Notes: generated from the letters alone by a model not told the origin. Positions 1 to 10,146 are shown, numbered from the stretch's first letter. The stretch: 23,183 nt of DNA from Coptodactyla brooksi (GCA_033557675.1 JAWQRM010000398.1:1-23183), one strand, 5' to 3'. Program-made: numbers and translations.

Positions 1-308
1 ATTTTCCCGCATAAACTTGAGCGTTCACGGCATAGGAACTACCACTGTCATAGAGTCCATATTTTGATGTCATATTTTGCTGGCATGCTGGAAATATACC
101 GTTTGAAAAGGCAGCGTCCAACAAGTTGTTCGTCAACAGTAACATTATCACCTACATTGTAGAATTTAGGCATAATTTCTATCCACTTCTCCCAAAACTT
201 TTTTGTTGGGGCTGATTTGTCACTTGCTTTCCTTTGTTGACGATCGACCTTATCGTCAAAGCGTAATACGCGTGATATTCGATAAAAAAGACTTTCAACG
301 ATGTCGTT

Positions 309-571
309 GCACGAAAAATAGGTCTGCAGGTTTCTGCATCCCACAAACTTTTTGTCGATCCGCAGTGTGATTTATAAACTCTTATCAACAACAATAACCC
401 TCTATATGCGTGTATTGTAATATTATCTAGATCTGACCTTGTTGCACGAAAAGTAGATCTACTGATTTCTGCATCCCACAGACTTTCTGTTGATTCGCCG
501 TGTGATTTATACACTCCTGCCAACAACAATAATCCTATACATGCTTGTATTGTAATATTATCCAGAGTTTC
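309..571 (-). repeat. 135-bp in-frame tandem duplication inside the piggyBac relic
   Basis: Two adjacent copies (309-443 and 444 to about 571) each start at GCACGAAAA and contain TTTCTGCATCCCACA followed by TGTGATTTATA and AACAACAATAA. On the minus strand each encodes the block DNITI..GLLLL..VYKSH.GST.SLWDAE. The period is 45 codons, so the duplication did not itself break the frame. The copies differ at many positions, so the event is not recent. Confidence 0.85.
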
Positions 572-576
572 CAAAT

Positions 577-1300
577 CGCAACCGTACACTCTCCGACCTT
601 CAGTATTGCTCATGTAACTGCACAGGGACCACAGTATTTGTTTGCACTGCGTTATTATCTGAAGAATCATGGTCTGCTTCGGATTTCTCACAGTCGGCAT
701 CATCGCTGGTATGATTTTCAATCTCAGAATTATCTTCATCGTCGGATGCATTTGCATCTATCTCTGCTATTTCTTCATCAGATAGACATCGCCTTCCCAT
801 TATTTATGATGATGCTTATTACTTTTATATAATTTTTAAAACTATTGCAACCGTCCACTCTTCGACCGTCAGTATTGCTCATTTTCAACACAATAGTTTC
901 AAGTATAGGGTTCACGGTTACTTGATAAGCAGATAGAAAATCCTTCACTCTGAATATGGAATATCTAGTTGGATCAGGAGTAATTATTATTCTATTTTGT
1001 CTAGATGCTCGTCCACTTTGAAGGAAATATTATAAACAGCCAAGATATAACTATGTCGTTTGACTGTACTAACTGCACAGAAACCACAGTATTTGTTTGC
1101 ACTGCGTCGTTATATGAAGAATCATGATCTGCTTCGGATTTCTCATAGTCGGTATCATCGCTGGTATGATTTTTAATTTCAGAAGTATCTTCATCGTCGG
1201 ATGCATTTGCATCTATCTCTGCTATTTCTTCGTCAGATAGAAATCGCCTCGCTATTATTTATGATGATGCTTATTATTTTTATATAATTTTTAAAAATAT
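577..1300 (-). repeat. Duplicated 5' coding region of the piggyBac relic
   Basis: The block at 613-850 (acidic leader, beginning ACTGCACAGGGACCACAGTA on the plus strand) recurs at about 1070-1300 with scattered substitutions. The short block at 577-612 (GCAACCGTACACTCTCCGACC) recurs at 846-889. In the second unit the two blocks are separated by about 180 bp (890-1068). That stretch reads on the minus strand as a plausible piggyBac linker, with DPTRYSIFRVKDFLSAYQV and then NPILETIVLKMSNTDGRRV. The left unit therefore looks like a copy that lost this 180 bp, or the two units come from different elements. Confidence 0.75.
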
Positions 1301-1575
1301 TGTAATATATATTATAATTTTTATGATTATAATTTTCAAAATATTTGGGTTATTAATGTTTGGTGTGGAATCATCGATGAGTATGTAATAGGAGCTTATT
1401 TCTATCAAGGAGTGCTGACTGGTACTGATACTGGAGGGGGTACTGGTAAGGAGTGCTGACTAGCACCTGCGCATAACGCTCTTATTGTCACAAACTTACT
1501 AAATGAACAGTTCCTCAATAGGTAGATATTATCGACTTCCCTTCCCAACTCTTACATCCCCTACTCCTTTCCAGA
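1301..1575. other. Intergenic, no gene seen
   Basis: AT-rich sequence. The only structure I see is a short direct repeat: AAGGAGTGCTGACT occurs at about 1408 and again at about 1449, on either side of a G-rich stretch. No open frame resembles a known family. Confidence 0.6.
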
Positions 1576-1803
1576 TGGATAGGTACACATGGCCCCATCA
1601 TCTGGTAACCACGATCATCTGATTTAACTCCAAACGATTTCTTTCTCTGAGGATATTTAAAGTCACAGGTTTACAACACCGAACCTTTCACCTTGCAAGG
1701 TGTTCCAGTTGCAACACTAAGAAACGCAGTGGGAAATAAAGTTTTGCGTCGGTTTGAAGTATCTGTTGTGAAAACTGGAATGCATGTCGAACACGAATTT
1801 TAG
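1576..1803 (+). pseudogene. mariner-like DDE transposase, C-terminal remnant
   Basis: One frame of 76 codons with two internal stops reads WIGTHGPIIW, stop, PRSSDLTPNDFFL, stop, GYLKSQVYNTEPFTLQ, then LRNAVGNKVLRRFEVSVV and GMHVEHEF, ending at TAG. This order is the usual tail of a large insect family in the Tc1/mariner superfamily: a W-G-P-x-x-W stretch, SPDLTPxDFFLWG, KSxVY, a leucine-arginine helix and a final G-x-H-x-EH. A short linker between TLQ and VPV seems to be missing. The catalytic Asp residues upstream are absent or unrecognisable, so the protein is dead. A similar tail lies on the minus strand at 19635-19366, so the family is present at least twice. Confidence 0.8.
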
Positions 1804-2162
1804 GCAAAATTAATTATTTCCAAACACCCGAAATCGACAAAATCCGTATATTGCAAAGCACTCTACACTCAATTGTGCGAGCAGACATCTTGCGTGGCAC
1901 CCTAGCCTCGAACACATTTATTGATTTATTTCGAAAATTTTGTTATAGAACCAACATTTTTTTATACTCAGATGAAAAGAATAAATCAGAAGCTATAAAA
2001 TACTATACAATTTAAAAAATATAGCTCGTTTTTTTGGGACGTGTATGTATGTTAATAGCAGCGTTTAAGTTGCTTACCCTATACCACAGTTTTTGTCCTG
2101 CAACGATATCTCTTCCCAATTCCGAGATATCCGGTGGTGAAATCATACTGGGACACCCGTAT
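1804..2162 (+). repeat. Possible 3' flank and terminal repeat of the mariner-like element
   Basis: The stretch downstream of the transposase tail ends with CATACTGGGACACCCGTATA (2144-2163). A G-G-G-A-C-A-C-C-C-G-T-A terminus next to TA is a common form of mariner-like element ends. I could not find a matching left end in the window, so the element would be truncated on its 5' side. The assignment is by resemblance only. Confidence 0.35.
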
Positions 2163-3150
2163 AAAAAGAAACTGATATGCGCTGTCCACGTTCCCTATTT
2201 ATATGATGTATATTAATATTCACGAACAGACATGCCCATACATGCAAAGAGTTGCATAGTCGAGTAGTATGAATGCGGAATCTTGTTGGTTGCTATATAG
2301 TTATAATACACTTATAGTATTCATATAAATAAGGTTAGAAATAAAATTACATAAAGTCAAATAAATCATAAATAATAATACTTTAAAATTATAAAATTAA
2401 TAATACTTTCTTGTAAAAACTATTTGGCATTATTAGAGTTTGGGCACCGGCAAACAAACCCACAAAATTTTGGAAACAAATAATGAAAGATGACAAAGTT
2501 ACAGAACCTGAAAATCCGTTTCAGGTCATATTGACCCGAGGAGCACAGCATGGTTAATGCAAATAAAATACAAATAATAATGAAACTGCTGAGCAATAAT
2601 ATGATTACTTAGAGAAAAAGTTTCCCTCATATCCCTCATTCACTACGATTAGGAAATATGTGCAGGTATCTAGGAGTAATATATGTCTCAACGCGTATAA
2701 TATAATATATATATACGCAAATGTACATATTTGTACTAAATGTAGTACATAGCACATATATGTTTTGAAATTTAAGTGATTGTTAATCTTATCTACAATT
2801 TAAAGATTACCTGATAATGACATCAGATGTAACAATTACACTAATTTATATATGTTTATCAGAACAAATTAGTTTTCCCTGATATTCAATTGTTTTTACC
2901 AAATGATTGCACCGTTAGCATTACGGCATGACTGTCTACTATAAAGTGCTATTAGAAAATATTGATTTGCCTAAGATGATTATCTTACTTAATTGTGAAG
3001 TATAAAAGTAAATTTGTAGTAAACAACTTTTGCATGTATGAATATATTTTCAATACAATTTTCTTTAAATTTCAATAACTTTCAGAGAGACAATGTTTGC
3101 TTTGAAAATGGTCATTTTGAGCAGAAACTGAAAACCATGTGATCACGTTA
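2163..3150. other. AT-rich intergenic DNA, no gene seen
   Basis: No frame with recognisable homology. It contains short TA runs near 2699-2716 and a segment around 2517-2550 (CAGGTCATATTGACCCGAGG) with a GGTCATATTGACC near-palindrome. This could be the end of another decayed transposon, but I cannot pair it with a partner. Confidence 0.5.
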
Positions 3151-3510
3151 GAAATCGGACTATCGCCAATTTGACGCATTCCTTCCGCGCAAATAGACTG
3201 AGTATTTCTAGCTCATCAGGCCTCCGTCCGACCGGTAACGAGAGAACGAACGTTTCGTCTGACTGGCGTCCACTTCGAATAGAAATCTAATCAACACCGG
3301 TACATACGTGGCCGCCATCGGCCTTCGTGATACAAAGTATTTAGCAGTTCTCCAACCTGGTAATTGCCGCTTCATTCCCCATTTGAACCGGATAAACTGG
3401 CAGTCGGTTCCAGTTCCCTTATAACCAAGACCGGACGACCAGAAAAGCCGAACGGGATCGGTAACCAGATTATCAAACGGTTGCAATCAGTCCGAACAAT
3501 TAATCGACCA
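3150..3510. other. GC-richer, CpG-containing island of unknown role
   Basis: Composition changes sharply here from about one-third GC to near one-half, with many CpG dinucleotides (CTCCGTCCGACCGGTAACG, GTGGCCGCCATCGGCCTTCG). A 92-codon frame runs on the minus strand from 3486 to 3208 with no resemblance I recognise. Its openness may simply reflect the higher GC. It could be a host promoter or first-exon region, a regulatory element, or a piece of an unfamiliar transposon. Nothing in the sequence decides between these. Confidence 0.4.
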
Positions 3511-3801
3511 ACGGGCGAACTAAAAAACAGTTAACAGAAAAAAATAGAAAAAGAAAAGAAAAGCGAAGGAACAAAGACGAAGGGTGCTTGGCGTTCTACT
3601 CCCTTCTGTGAAGAGTAAAAAAACATATTAAATGTCCTGGATTCAATGAAAATAAATAAATTGCCTTTTGTCCGATATGCGAATATCGCGCTTCTCCTAT
3701 ACGATATATTTTGTGCTCCTCCCCCAAAATGAAATTATGGGACAATTGTTATTTCAATTGGCCTACATCATTTTGTAATGAAAATCGTACATATCTAGAA
3801 G
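3511..3801. other. Purine-rich then AT-rich flank, no gene seen
   Basis: An A/G-rich stretch (about 3525-3590) follows the GC island, then ordinary AT-rich DNA up to the TTAA target of piggyBac copy A. No coding signal is recognised. Confidence 0.5.
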
Positions 3802-4042
3802 TTAACCCTGCGTTAGGCGCGCTAGTTATAAGAATGCGGTTAGGCGCGCGGGTGACAATTGTCACCCAGCGGTTATTTCAAAGTTAAGCGGCTGTAAATT
3901 GAAAAATCCCTGTACTAATACGATATATTTGAAGAAATAATTTGTCAAATAATACAGTAATGCAAAGATAGTCAAAATGGTAAAAATATATTGCAAATAA
4001 ATAAAAAAAAATATTAAATTTAATACAAACATTTTTTTGAAA

Positions 4043-4951
4043 TTTATGTACAATTCACTAAATAGTCATATTAGGCAAGAATCACAAACTTCTTTAGAAT
4101 GGTCGGCACATATCCATTTTCCACATTTATTGCAATTGTTTCTGGTGATCCGGTCTCGTACTCTGTCACATAAATATCATATTCCGCGTGTACCTGGAGC
4201 CGGCCTATGTCCTTTAAAAACAACTTGAACTCCAAGTAAATCTTTCATTCTAAATCGAAGCTGTCTAGGTAGTGTAGCAACCTCATTATACCTTCTTCCT
4301 TCTTTGGGATTTAATCAGGCTACAGCTTAGATTTTGCAAACATTCAGTTCTTTTGATCTTGGTTGCTGTTGGATTATTTTGTTTATAAATACACAAAGCA
4401 TTTATGTAGTAGGTCATAAAGTATAACCATAGGCCAGCGTCATTTCTTGCCACATTGTTTCTTGACATAGTTGATCAAGCAAATCAACGCCGACCTTTGT
4501 CATATTATAAAAGGTGACAATTTCTGGCTTTCGAGCTTCTCCATTGTCTGAATCAATATCACCGGTATCGTGCATTGTTGACAATAATATCACGGATTAT
4601 TCCTTTTTTGGACAATAACTGACTAACGCGGCATTCTCGGTAAAGCCAAATATAAATGTGGTTTTTGCATTTCTTTCCCGTTCGAACTGAGGATTTACAC
4701 TTTCTATATAAACATTTGTATATCTTACTAAAATGTCTATGATGGTTTCAGTAAAAAGCAATTTCCATAAATCTTTTTCTGTCGATTTGTTGCGTGCTTC
4801 GCTTTTAGGTCCTGGTAAATACGTGACAATATTTTTTCATTTAGTTCCATCTTTAGCCAAATAAAATAGGCCAGAATGATCGGTGCTTGTACTTGGTTGA
4901 TTGTCGTCGACATCTTCATCAATTTCTTCTGCAGTAGACCTCTGATGATTG
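4043..4951 (-). pseudogene. piggyBac transposase with catalytic centre deleted (copy A)
   Basis: Reading on the minus strand, the frame starts in an acidic leader (EEIDEDVDDNQPSTSTDHSG) followed by LFYLAKDGTK and an in-frame stop. It continues with LPGPKSEARNKSTEKDLW and ETIIDILVRYTN, the N-terminal piggyBac domain. It then jumps directly to FIFGFTENAALVSYCPKK, which belongs near the end of the catalytic domain. The segment holding the first three catalytic acidic residues is absent. After a frameshift come ILLSTMH, KPEIVTFYNMTKVGVDLLDQL (the region of the last catalytic Asp) and, after further breaks, a cysteine-rich finger ending NCNKCGKWICADHSKEVCD. This finger is the usual C-terminal DNA-binding module of the family. 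The protein cannot be an active transposase. Confidence 0.85.
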
Positions 4952-5109
4952 CTGTATAATGAAAATAATTTTAAAACATAGGCTATACAAATATCTATCA
5001 CACCACAATTTTTTTCTGGAAATTAGAAACCATTCATATATAATCATCTACCCCACCTTGATTATTGCATCACCTTGATTATTGCATATAGAATAAAGTT
5101 ACTTACCAT
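4952..5109 (-). other. Possible small 5' intron of piggyBac copy A
   Basis: On the minus strand an ATG (5109-5107) is followed at once by GTAAGT (5106-5101), a strong 5' splice consensus. A T-rich stretch ending TTCATTATACAG gives a 3' splice match at 4952, just before the acidic leader. Copy B has GTAAAT at the donor and a different downstream context, so this may be chance. The coding phase across the putative junction does not obviously fit the leader frame, which weakens the idea. Confidence 0.25.
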
Positions 5110-5386
5110 AATAATAATAAAAACAGTGTAGTAAATGCTCTTTACGCACAAAATCAATGAAACCGTAGATAGTCGTTCGGGGAACCACTGTCAACCACAA
5201 CGATTAAATCATAACTGAGAGCACAGGAAGTACTTTGTATCCGAATTACAGGTAAGCTTATTCTTAGAAACAGCTAACGGAAAGGTACCCAGCAGGGCAA
5301 TCCTCAAATCTTTTTCGTAGAAAATATATAACATCCATAAAATCGGTGGGTGACACCTGTCCCCCGCGCGCCTCACGCAGTGTTAA

Positions 5387-7004
5387 GAGGAAAATTAGAA
5401 TCGTTCATGAAATTCTCCTACAGACGGCACGAAAATATATTTTATAAGTTGGTAAATTGGGCTTGTTATTTAGCAAATGTTTTGTTAAAAGATACTATTT
5501 CAGAATGCACAACCTCCACCAGTCTATTACGGAACAAAAACTGATATTATTATACACATCTGTCATATTCTGTATACTCTACGATAATGAGGTGATTTTT
5601 TTAAAATAAGTCTTGATTTCCAAGAAAAAAACGGTCGTCGACTGCACATCGACGTACATTAACTAAAAATCAATAAAACGTCATAACATAATATTATTCA
5701 ACATAGCACATCATGTTTAATGCGCTATGTGGTGAATCTCTGCTAGTAATCCAGATGACATGCGAGCAGAATAAGGCCAGTGCGCTTTGGTTAAGTTTGA
5801 TGAAACCAATGAGTGTATAAGTGCCAAACATATTCTTAGATGGCCAGATGACTTTGATCTGTAATATGTTTTTAAGGTCACTTTTCCGAGTACGATTAAA
5901 CGGATTTTAATATGTATGGTGAGACAGCATCGTGTAATTTTTTGATATCTCTTTTGGTGTCTGAAAGAAATGTATATATACAAAAACTTTAGTCTCGATT
6001 GAAATCTACAAAAATTATTTTCCACTATACAGAGTCTTCCCCTTACTCTGCTTCTCATTGTTCCTGATGCTTCTAATTTGGTTGGTGAAATATGCATTGA
6101 AAGAACGTACATTTGATATTTCACATGAACGATTTGAAAAAACCAGAAATGTTGTTTGTGAACGAAAGAAACGAAAAGAAAAGCGATAAATGATGAAAAT
6201 GATGATGAAATTTCAGTACCTGCTTTTTTAGAAGACTACGTGCACAAGCATGCAAAAAATAGCATTATTTCAATATTACCCGGTTATCGGTGATAAGGAC
6301 TCTTCGAAAATATAAATTTGAATCATATCACATATAGCAACTGCAAGAATTAGGCTGTAAAGCCACCGTTTACTTTTTTATCGATGGTCAATTAACAACC
6401 TGGTAAAAATTGGCTTCTATAATTTGATTTTGTTCATCGACGAAGTAATATTCCACGAAAAGTGAACTTGACAACAGACATATCTGTCACTATTATAAAA
6501 TAGCAAACCCACAATTAATAACACTGACAGATAATCAATACATGCGAGCTGTTAACGTATGCTCCGGAATACTGAAAACTCGTTGAAATGGATGGATTTT
6601 TTTCAGTAAACATGAATCCTGGTAACTTTACAATTTTCTCTTTTTTCTCAAATCTCTCGTGTGTTTTGGGGTGATCTGTCCATTAACATTATTCAAAGAT
6701 TTTAGTTTCAACGAGGTGGGTCGTCCGAGCATTTCAGACAAGGAACAGTATATTCAAGTAATGTCTTATCTAACTATAGGATATCCCACAAGTCTGCCAG
6801 ATCCTAAATATAAAATTTGATGTGTTTTATGTAATGGGAATGAATGGAGACATTTTACTAAATGTCAACCATTTATTTTCGGAGAGGTTGCAATGATGTA
6901 TTTGTCAAACTGGTGGTTACATAGAACAATGTTTATATTTTGCATCTTAGCGCAAAGAATCACGTCTACTTGATTTATTGAAGCAGCATCTGTGAAAGCT
7001 ACAC
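5387..7004. other. Eroded, unassigned DNA
   Basis: No family is recognised in any frame. Parts look like old coding sequence. On the plus strand, 5812-5925 can be read as a mostly open stretch with FDETNECISAKHILRW. Around 6815-6870 there is a short Cys/His cluster (CVLCNGNEWRHFTKC) that would suit a zinc-binding knuckle. A 135-codon frame on the minus strand (6124-5717) has no resemblance I know. Stops are frequent throughout. This may be a very old transposon or a dead gene; I cannot say which. Confidence 0.4.
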
Positions 7005-7551
7005 ATGTTTTCCAAAAAAAAAACGTTCAAAACCTCCAACTTACCAAATTACCATTTACTCATTCAGAAATATAAGAATCATAAAAATAACTGCACAGGA
7101 AGTAAATGCATAATTAAAGAAAACGAAAACAATCAGAACAAAATTAGTAGTATAATCACCAAAGACAGCAAACAACGAAAAATATCAGCAAGAAATTATG
7201 AGAAGGTAATACAATATTGGTCAAAGTCGACAAAGGAAATACAACATTTATCATCCACAAAGAACAATACATCGCAAAAACTGAAGAATTTATTAAAAAA
7301 ATACTAACTGCACAGACACCCCACAAAGGAATTCCAAAAAATAATCATAAGAATTAAAAAAGAAACATACCTTACAAGAAAACGAAAGAGACAAAAATAT
7401 ATCAACATAATTCCACAACCAACAAAGCAGAAAGCAGCTTTCCACAGCATACAAATTTTCCAAATATTTTGCAATAAAAATCAAAAACACTATACACAAC
7501 GTAATATTTCAGTAGCATTTAAGGTTCAGTACGAAATATATTTTTTAAGTT
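7005..7551 (+). pseudogene. A-rich, lysine/asparagine-rich frame of unknown origin, one stop
   Basis: An ATG at 7005 opens 100 codons to a TAA at 7305. The same frame then stays open for about 80 more codons to a TAA near 7550, so about 180 codons are interrupted once. The product would be very basic and low in hydrophobic residues (MFSKKKTFKTSNL at the start, TYLTRKRKRQKYINIIP later). I see no domain. The plus strand is about half adenine here, which alone favours Lys, Asn, Ile and Thr codons, so the open frame may be a by-product of composition. A decayed retrotransposon gag or ORF1 is one possibility. Confidence 0.3.
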
Positions 7552-8279
7552 AATTTTATATAGATATGGTTTTGCATGCTACTTTATTTATCCAAAGAGA
7601 AGGAAATAAGATTTGGAGGACTTTTAAGCCCAAGATATTTATTAACCTGAATTTCTTATTCGAGAACATTCTCCCCAAATTGCCCACTGATGTAGTAAAT
7701 CAATAGCATACTGGAATGCCTTTGTAAAGTAATAAATTAATTGTAAGTATGTGAGATTGTGCCTCTATACCATTGCTTAAAATAGAAAAGCGGAGAAAAT
7801 GATGCATTATACCCTCACAGAGCGCAATAAATATGAAAAAGCCAGTAAATAAAGATCCTATGTATTCTACTAATAGTTTGAAAAATGGAGTGCAAGTCTG
7901 TGAGGTAATATATAGGGGTGCGATATAAAAAGATGAAACATGTATAGGCGGTATTTATGCGTGCGGGAATACTTTAATTTAAACTAAAGTTATAGGTTTG
8001 AAACCTGTGGTTTATTGTTAGTAACAAAGATATTACCATTGCACATTCCGCTAACCAAGTTGGCATTGTCAGGAGCAATAGAACACCATCTTCCATCGCT
8101 TTTGATGATGTCTTCTACTAGGACTATATATATATATATATATATACGTATATATGTATATAAATATATTACAATTAGATAATATAATTGTATATATTGC
8201 ATTCAATTATATAAACATAATTGTATATAGAGAAGATAATTGTATATATTGTATGCAGAGTGAAGAAGCTACTTAGCCA
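7552..8279. other. AT-rich intergenic DNA with a TA microsatellite
   Basis: No gene is recognised. A TATA run lies at about 8124-8146, flanked by further ATATA and AATTGTATATA motifs up to 8250. The short minus-strand frames across it are low-complexity. Confidence 0.55.
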
Positions 8280-8990
8280 CCTGTCAAGAGGTGAAGGATA
8301 GATTATGAGCGTGCGACCAGCATGAGTGTTGAAAGGTCTTGAAAAAGTACTATAGGCAATTAAAAATATTAACTTAGGTAAAGCACTAGAAAGAAATAAT
8401 ATTAGACTAGAAGTGATGAAATAGCGGGTAGAGAAAGCTACAATGAAATTGATGGACAGTAACAACAAACAAGAAGTTGTACCTATTGTTCTCAGTTGTG
8501 CTTGATGAATAATAAAAGCGACGAAAAGTGAAAAACCAACAGCTGGCTACTAGAAAATGGAAGTAGCCGAGCTCATTGAACTAAAGTCATAAGTGACATG
8601 CCAATTAATTTCATATATAGATAATGGTGGATTTATCAGAAAATATTCAACACAGAGTACAAGTACCGGACCTAGAGTTAAAAGAATTTAATATGAGGAT
8701 AAATATTGAGAAAACGATATGTATTATATTAGGCAAAGTATATTAATGAATATATTTCAGGGGTAAACAAGTTGAACATGTAGATCGTTTTAAATATTTA
8801 CGATCAATAATCAAAAGCAATGGCAGGATAGATTAGAAAACGATAAACCAAAACAACTATAATATATAGCAGCAAGACACGGACACTATCAGAAAGCCAG
8901 AAAATAAGTAAACACGCAACCAGTAAACAAGGATAAGACTAAGTAAGAATATAGATGAAGTGGAGCATATCCACCACATATGTACTGATC
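8280..8990 (+). pseudogene. RTE-like LINE reverse transcriptase fragment
   Basis: Broken frames on the plus strand match the order seen in RTE-clade non-LTR retrotransposons. First comes a short piece resembling the segment before the catalytic core (LGKALERNNIRLEVMK, about 8370-8425). Further on, LELKEFNMRINIEKTICIIL (about 8675-8735) is the stretch after the catalytic box, where members have N-x-x-KT-x-x-M. Next, GKQVEHVDRFKYLRSIIKSN (about 8760-8822) matches the family pattern G-x-x-(I/L)E-x-V-x-x-F-x-YLG. Stops are present between and within these pieces, and the catalytic box itself is not seen. The 5' and 3' ends are not defined. The element is ancient and dead. Confidence 0.6.
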
Positions 8991-9160
8991 AACTATTTGA
9001 ACATTCTGATTTCATCCACTCTTTCTATTCATGCCATTTCAAATAGTGGTTTATTATTTTTGCAGTTTGTTTGCACAGATTTAATTACAGATTTAAATGT
9101 ATGTATGTACATGTAGTTAGCTCAACGTCCCCGGCTGTAGTTAGAAGATCGTCTTAAGCG
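8991..9160. other. Short unassigned spacer
   Basis: AT-rich DNA between the RTE-like relic and the first copy of the 9161 repeat. Nothing recognisable. Confidence 0.5.
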
Positions 9161-9375
9161 ATTTAAATAGTTTATAAAACTTTGAAGTCATTGCAATAGC
9201 TGTGCATGGTGCGCCACCGAAAACTACCACTTGAGAAAATGAACAAGACAAGCCTTGGATTGTCGATTATTATTTGTTTGCGTAAGAGTTGACAAAATGG
9301 CAAAAGCAAATTTATTTCAAATCGCCTAAAAAATTAAATCTTTAGAAATTGTGTGTGGATTTCATTTTCATTTTC
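9161..9375 (+). repeat. Unnamed interspersed repeat, copy 1
   Basis: The segment begins ATTTAAATAGTTTATAAAAC and contains TTTGAAGTCATTGCAATA, GCCACCGAAAACTACCACTT and TTGTCGATTATTATTTGTTT. All of these recur in the same order in the second copy, 10147-10210 plus 12213-12370. Copy 1 joins the two halves directly. Copy 2 has about 140 bp more between them, plus the piggyBac insertion. It has no coding content I recognise. Confidence 0.8.
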
Positions 9376-10146
9376 ATAATGATCGTTGACTGTCAATACC
9401 TGGTTTTTGTGTTTTTTTTTTTTGGAAGGAGGTTTTTTTACTCGACCATCGAGGTGTTTCATTGTTGTAGCGGATTTTCAGGGGATCACAAGAACAGGGT
9501 ATAGCAGCATAATTTTGTGGCACTCAATCCTTGTATCTTTTTTTTGGATTCACCCCTTTCTTCACTATTGCGAGTTGGTGCCTGTTGTGTGGTCTGGGTT
9601 CTGACATTCTCGAAGGGAGAAACTTCAGTTGGATGTGGTACGGATCAGGTGGTACGGATGTTCCGGCACCTCCGCCGATTTGTGCGTCACAAGAGCCCGA
9701 AAAATCACACTTCCCCTTAAAACGGCCACCAGTTTTTCAAAAATCATTTTGTCAAAAAGTTCTTCCATTACAAACAAGATATATGCATATACTATCAGAA
9801 TCCTTTCGGATTTTGATATCGGATGATTTGGCTTGGAGCTTTCGTGTACATTACACGACATCTCTTAAAAATCAGGTTTCCTTAAAGTGGCCGTAACTTT
9901 TAATTTTGTTTTGAATATTATTCAGTTATGTATATTGAAGTTAACAGTCATTGAAGTTACATCGAAGCATTAAAAGTACATACCTTTAAGATCAGCACTT
10001 TGTTGTAAGAAAAAATAGTTCACGATTCCCGAAAATCACGTTTTCTTTCCACCTTACAACTAGGCATGATCCTTTAAAGTTTTCATGAAAATTGTATATA
10101 TATATATATATATATTAGTACATACAAAATATGCAGTCGTATAAAA
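9376..10146 (+). repeat. Unassigned segment with two related sub-repeats
   Basis: This lies between the two copies of the unnamed repeat. CCCTTAAAACGGCCACCAGT followed by TTTTTCAAAAATCATTTTGT (about 9714-9753) is echoed about 170 bp later by CCTTAAAGTGGCCGTAACTT followed by TTAATTTTGTTTTGAAT (about 9880-9917). The overlapping open frames on both strands across 9386-9896 are not conserved-looking and none resembles a known protein. A TA run occupies about 10095-10115. It may be a non-autonomous element of its own. Confidence 0.45.

Larger units (their letters stand above)
1..1300 (-). pseudogene. piggyBac-like transposase relic, N-terminal half, cut by window edge
   Basis: This is a broken DDE transposase of the piggyBac family, which cuts and pastes DNA at TTAA sites. 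Three pieces are readable on the minus strand. An acidic leader at 800-600 starts MGRRCLSDEEIAEID. A piece at about 590-310 carries SNTEGRRVYGCDLETLDNIT and the family segment GLLLLAGVYKSHGESTESLW. A piece at 344-48 carries RFDDKVDRQQRK, then NVTVDEQLVGRCLFKRYIS, which holds the first catalytic Asp, then MPAKYDIKIW. The three lie in different frames, so there are at least two frameshifts. A few residues that usually sit between VDEQL and GRC are missing. The rest of the catalytic domain would lie left of position 1. Two internal duplications are listed separately. I found no terminal repeat on the right side. Family assignment is firm; boundaries on the right are approximate. Confidence 0.85.
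3802..5386 (-). mobile_element. piggyBac-like element copy A, both ends present
   Basis: The element is bounded by TTAA on both sides (3802-3805 and 5383-5386), as expected for piggyBac insertion. The left end reads CCCTGCGTTAGGCGCG. The right end, read inward on the minus strand, is CACTGCGTGAGGCGCG. The left end has a second copy of the GGTTAGGCGCGC core about 30 bp inward. Both ends carry a palindromic 18-mer of the form GGGTGACA..TGTCACCC just inside. The coding strand is minus. Copy B (10244-12103) is the same element in inverted orientation. At 1.6 kb this is shorter than autonomous piggyBac elements (about 2.3-2.5 kb), because the central transposase domain is deleted. Confidence 0.9.

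Noticed and set aside
4286..4468. 60-codon minus-strand frame as a separate small gene
   Set aside because: It is part of the decayed C-terminal region of piggyBac copy A, and its ATG is internal to that element.
5717..6124. 135-codon minus-strand open frame
   Set aside because: No resemblance to any family, codon content looks random, and the opposite strand is no better. It may include old coding DNA but cannot be called a gene.
9386..9896. Several overlapping frames on both strands (65-121 codons)
   Set aside because: They overlap one another in different frames, the plus-strand ones include T-run derived Phe stretches, and none has a recognisable domain.
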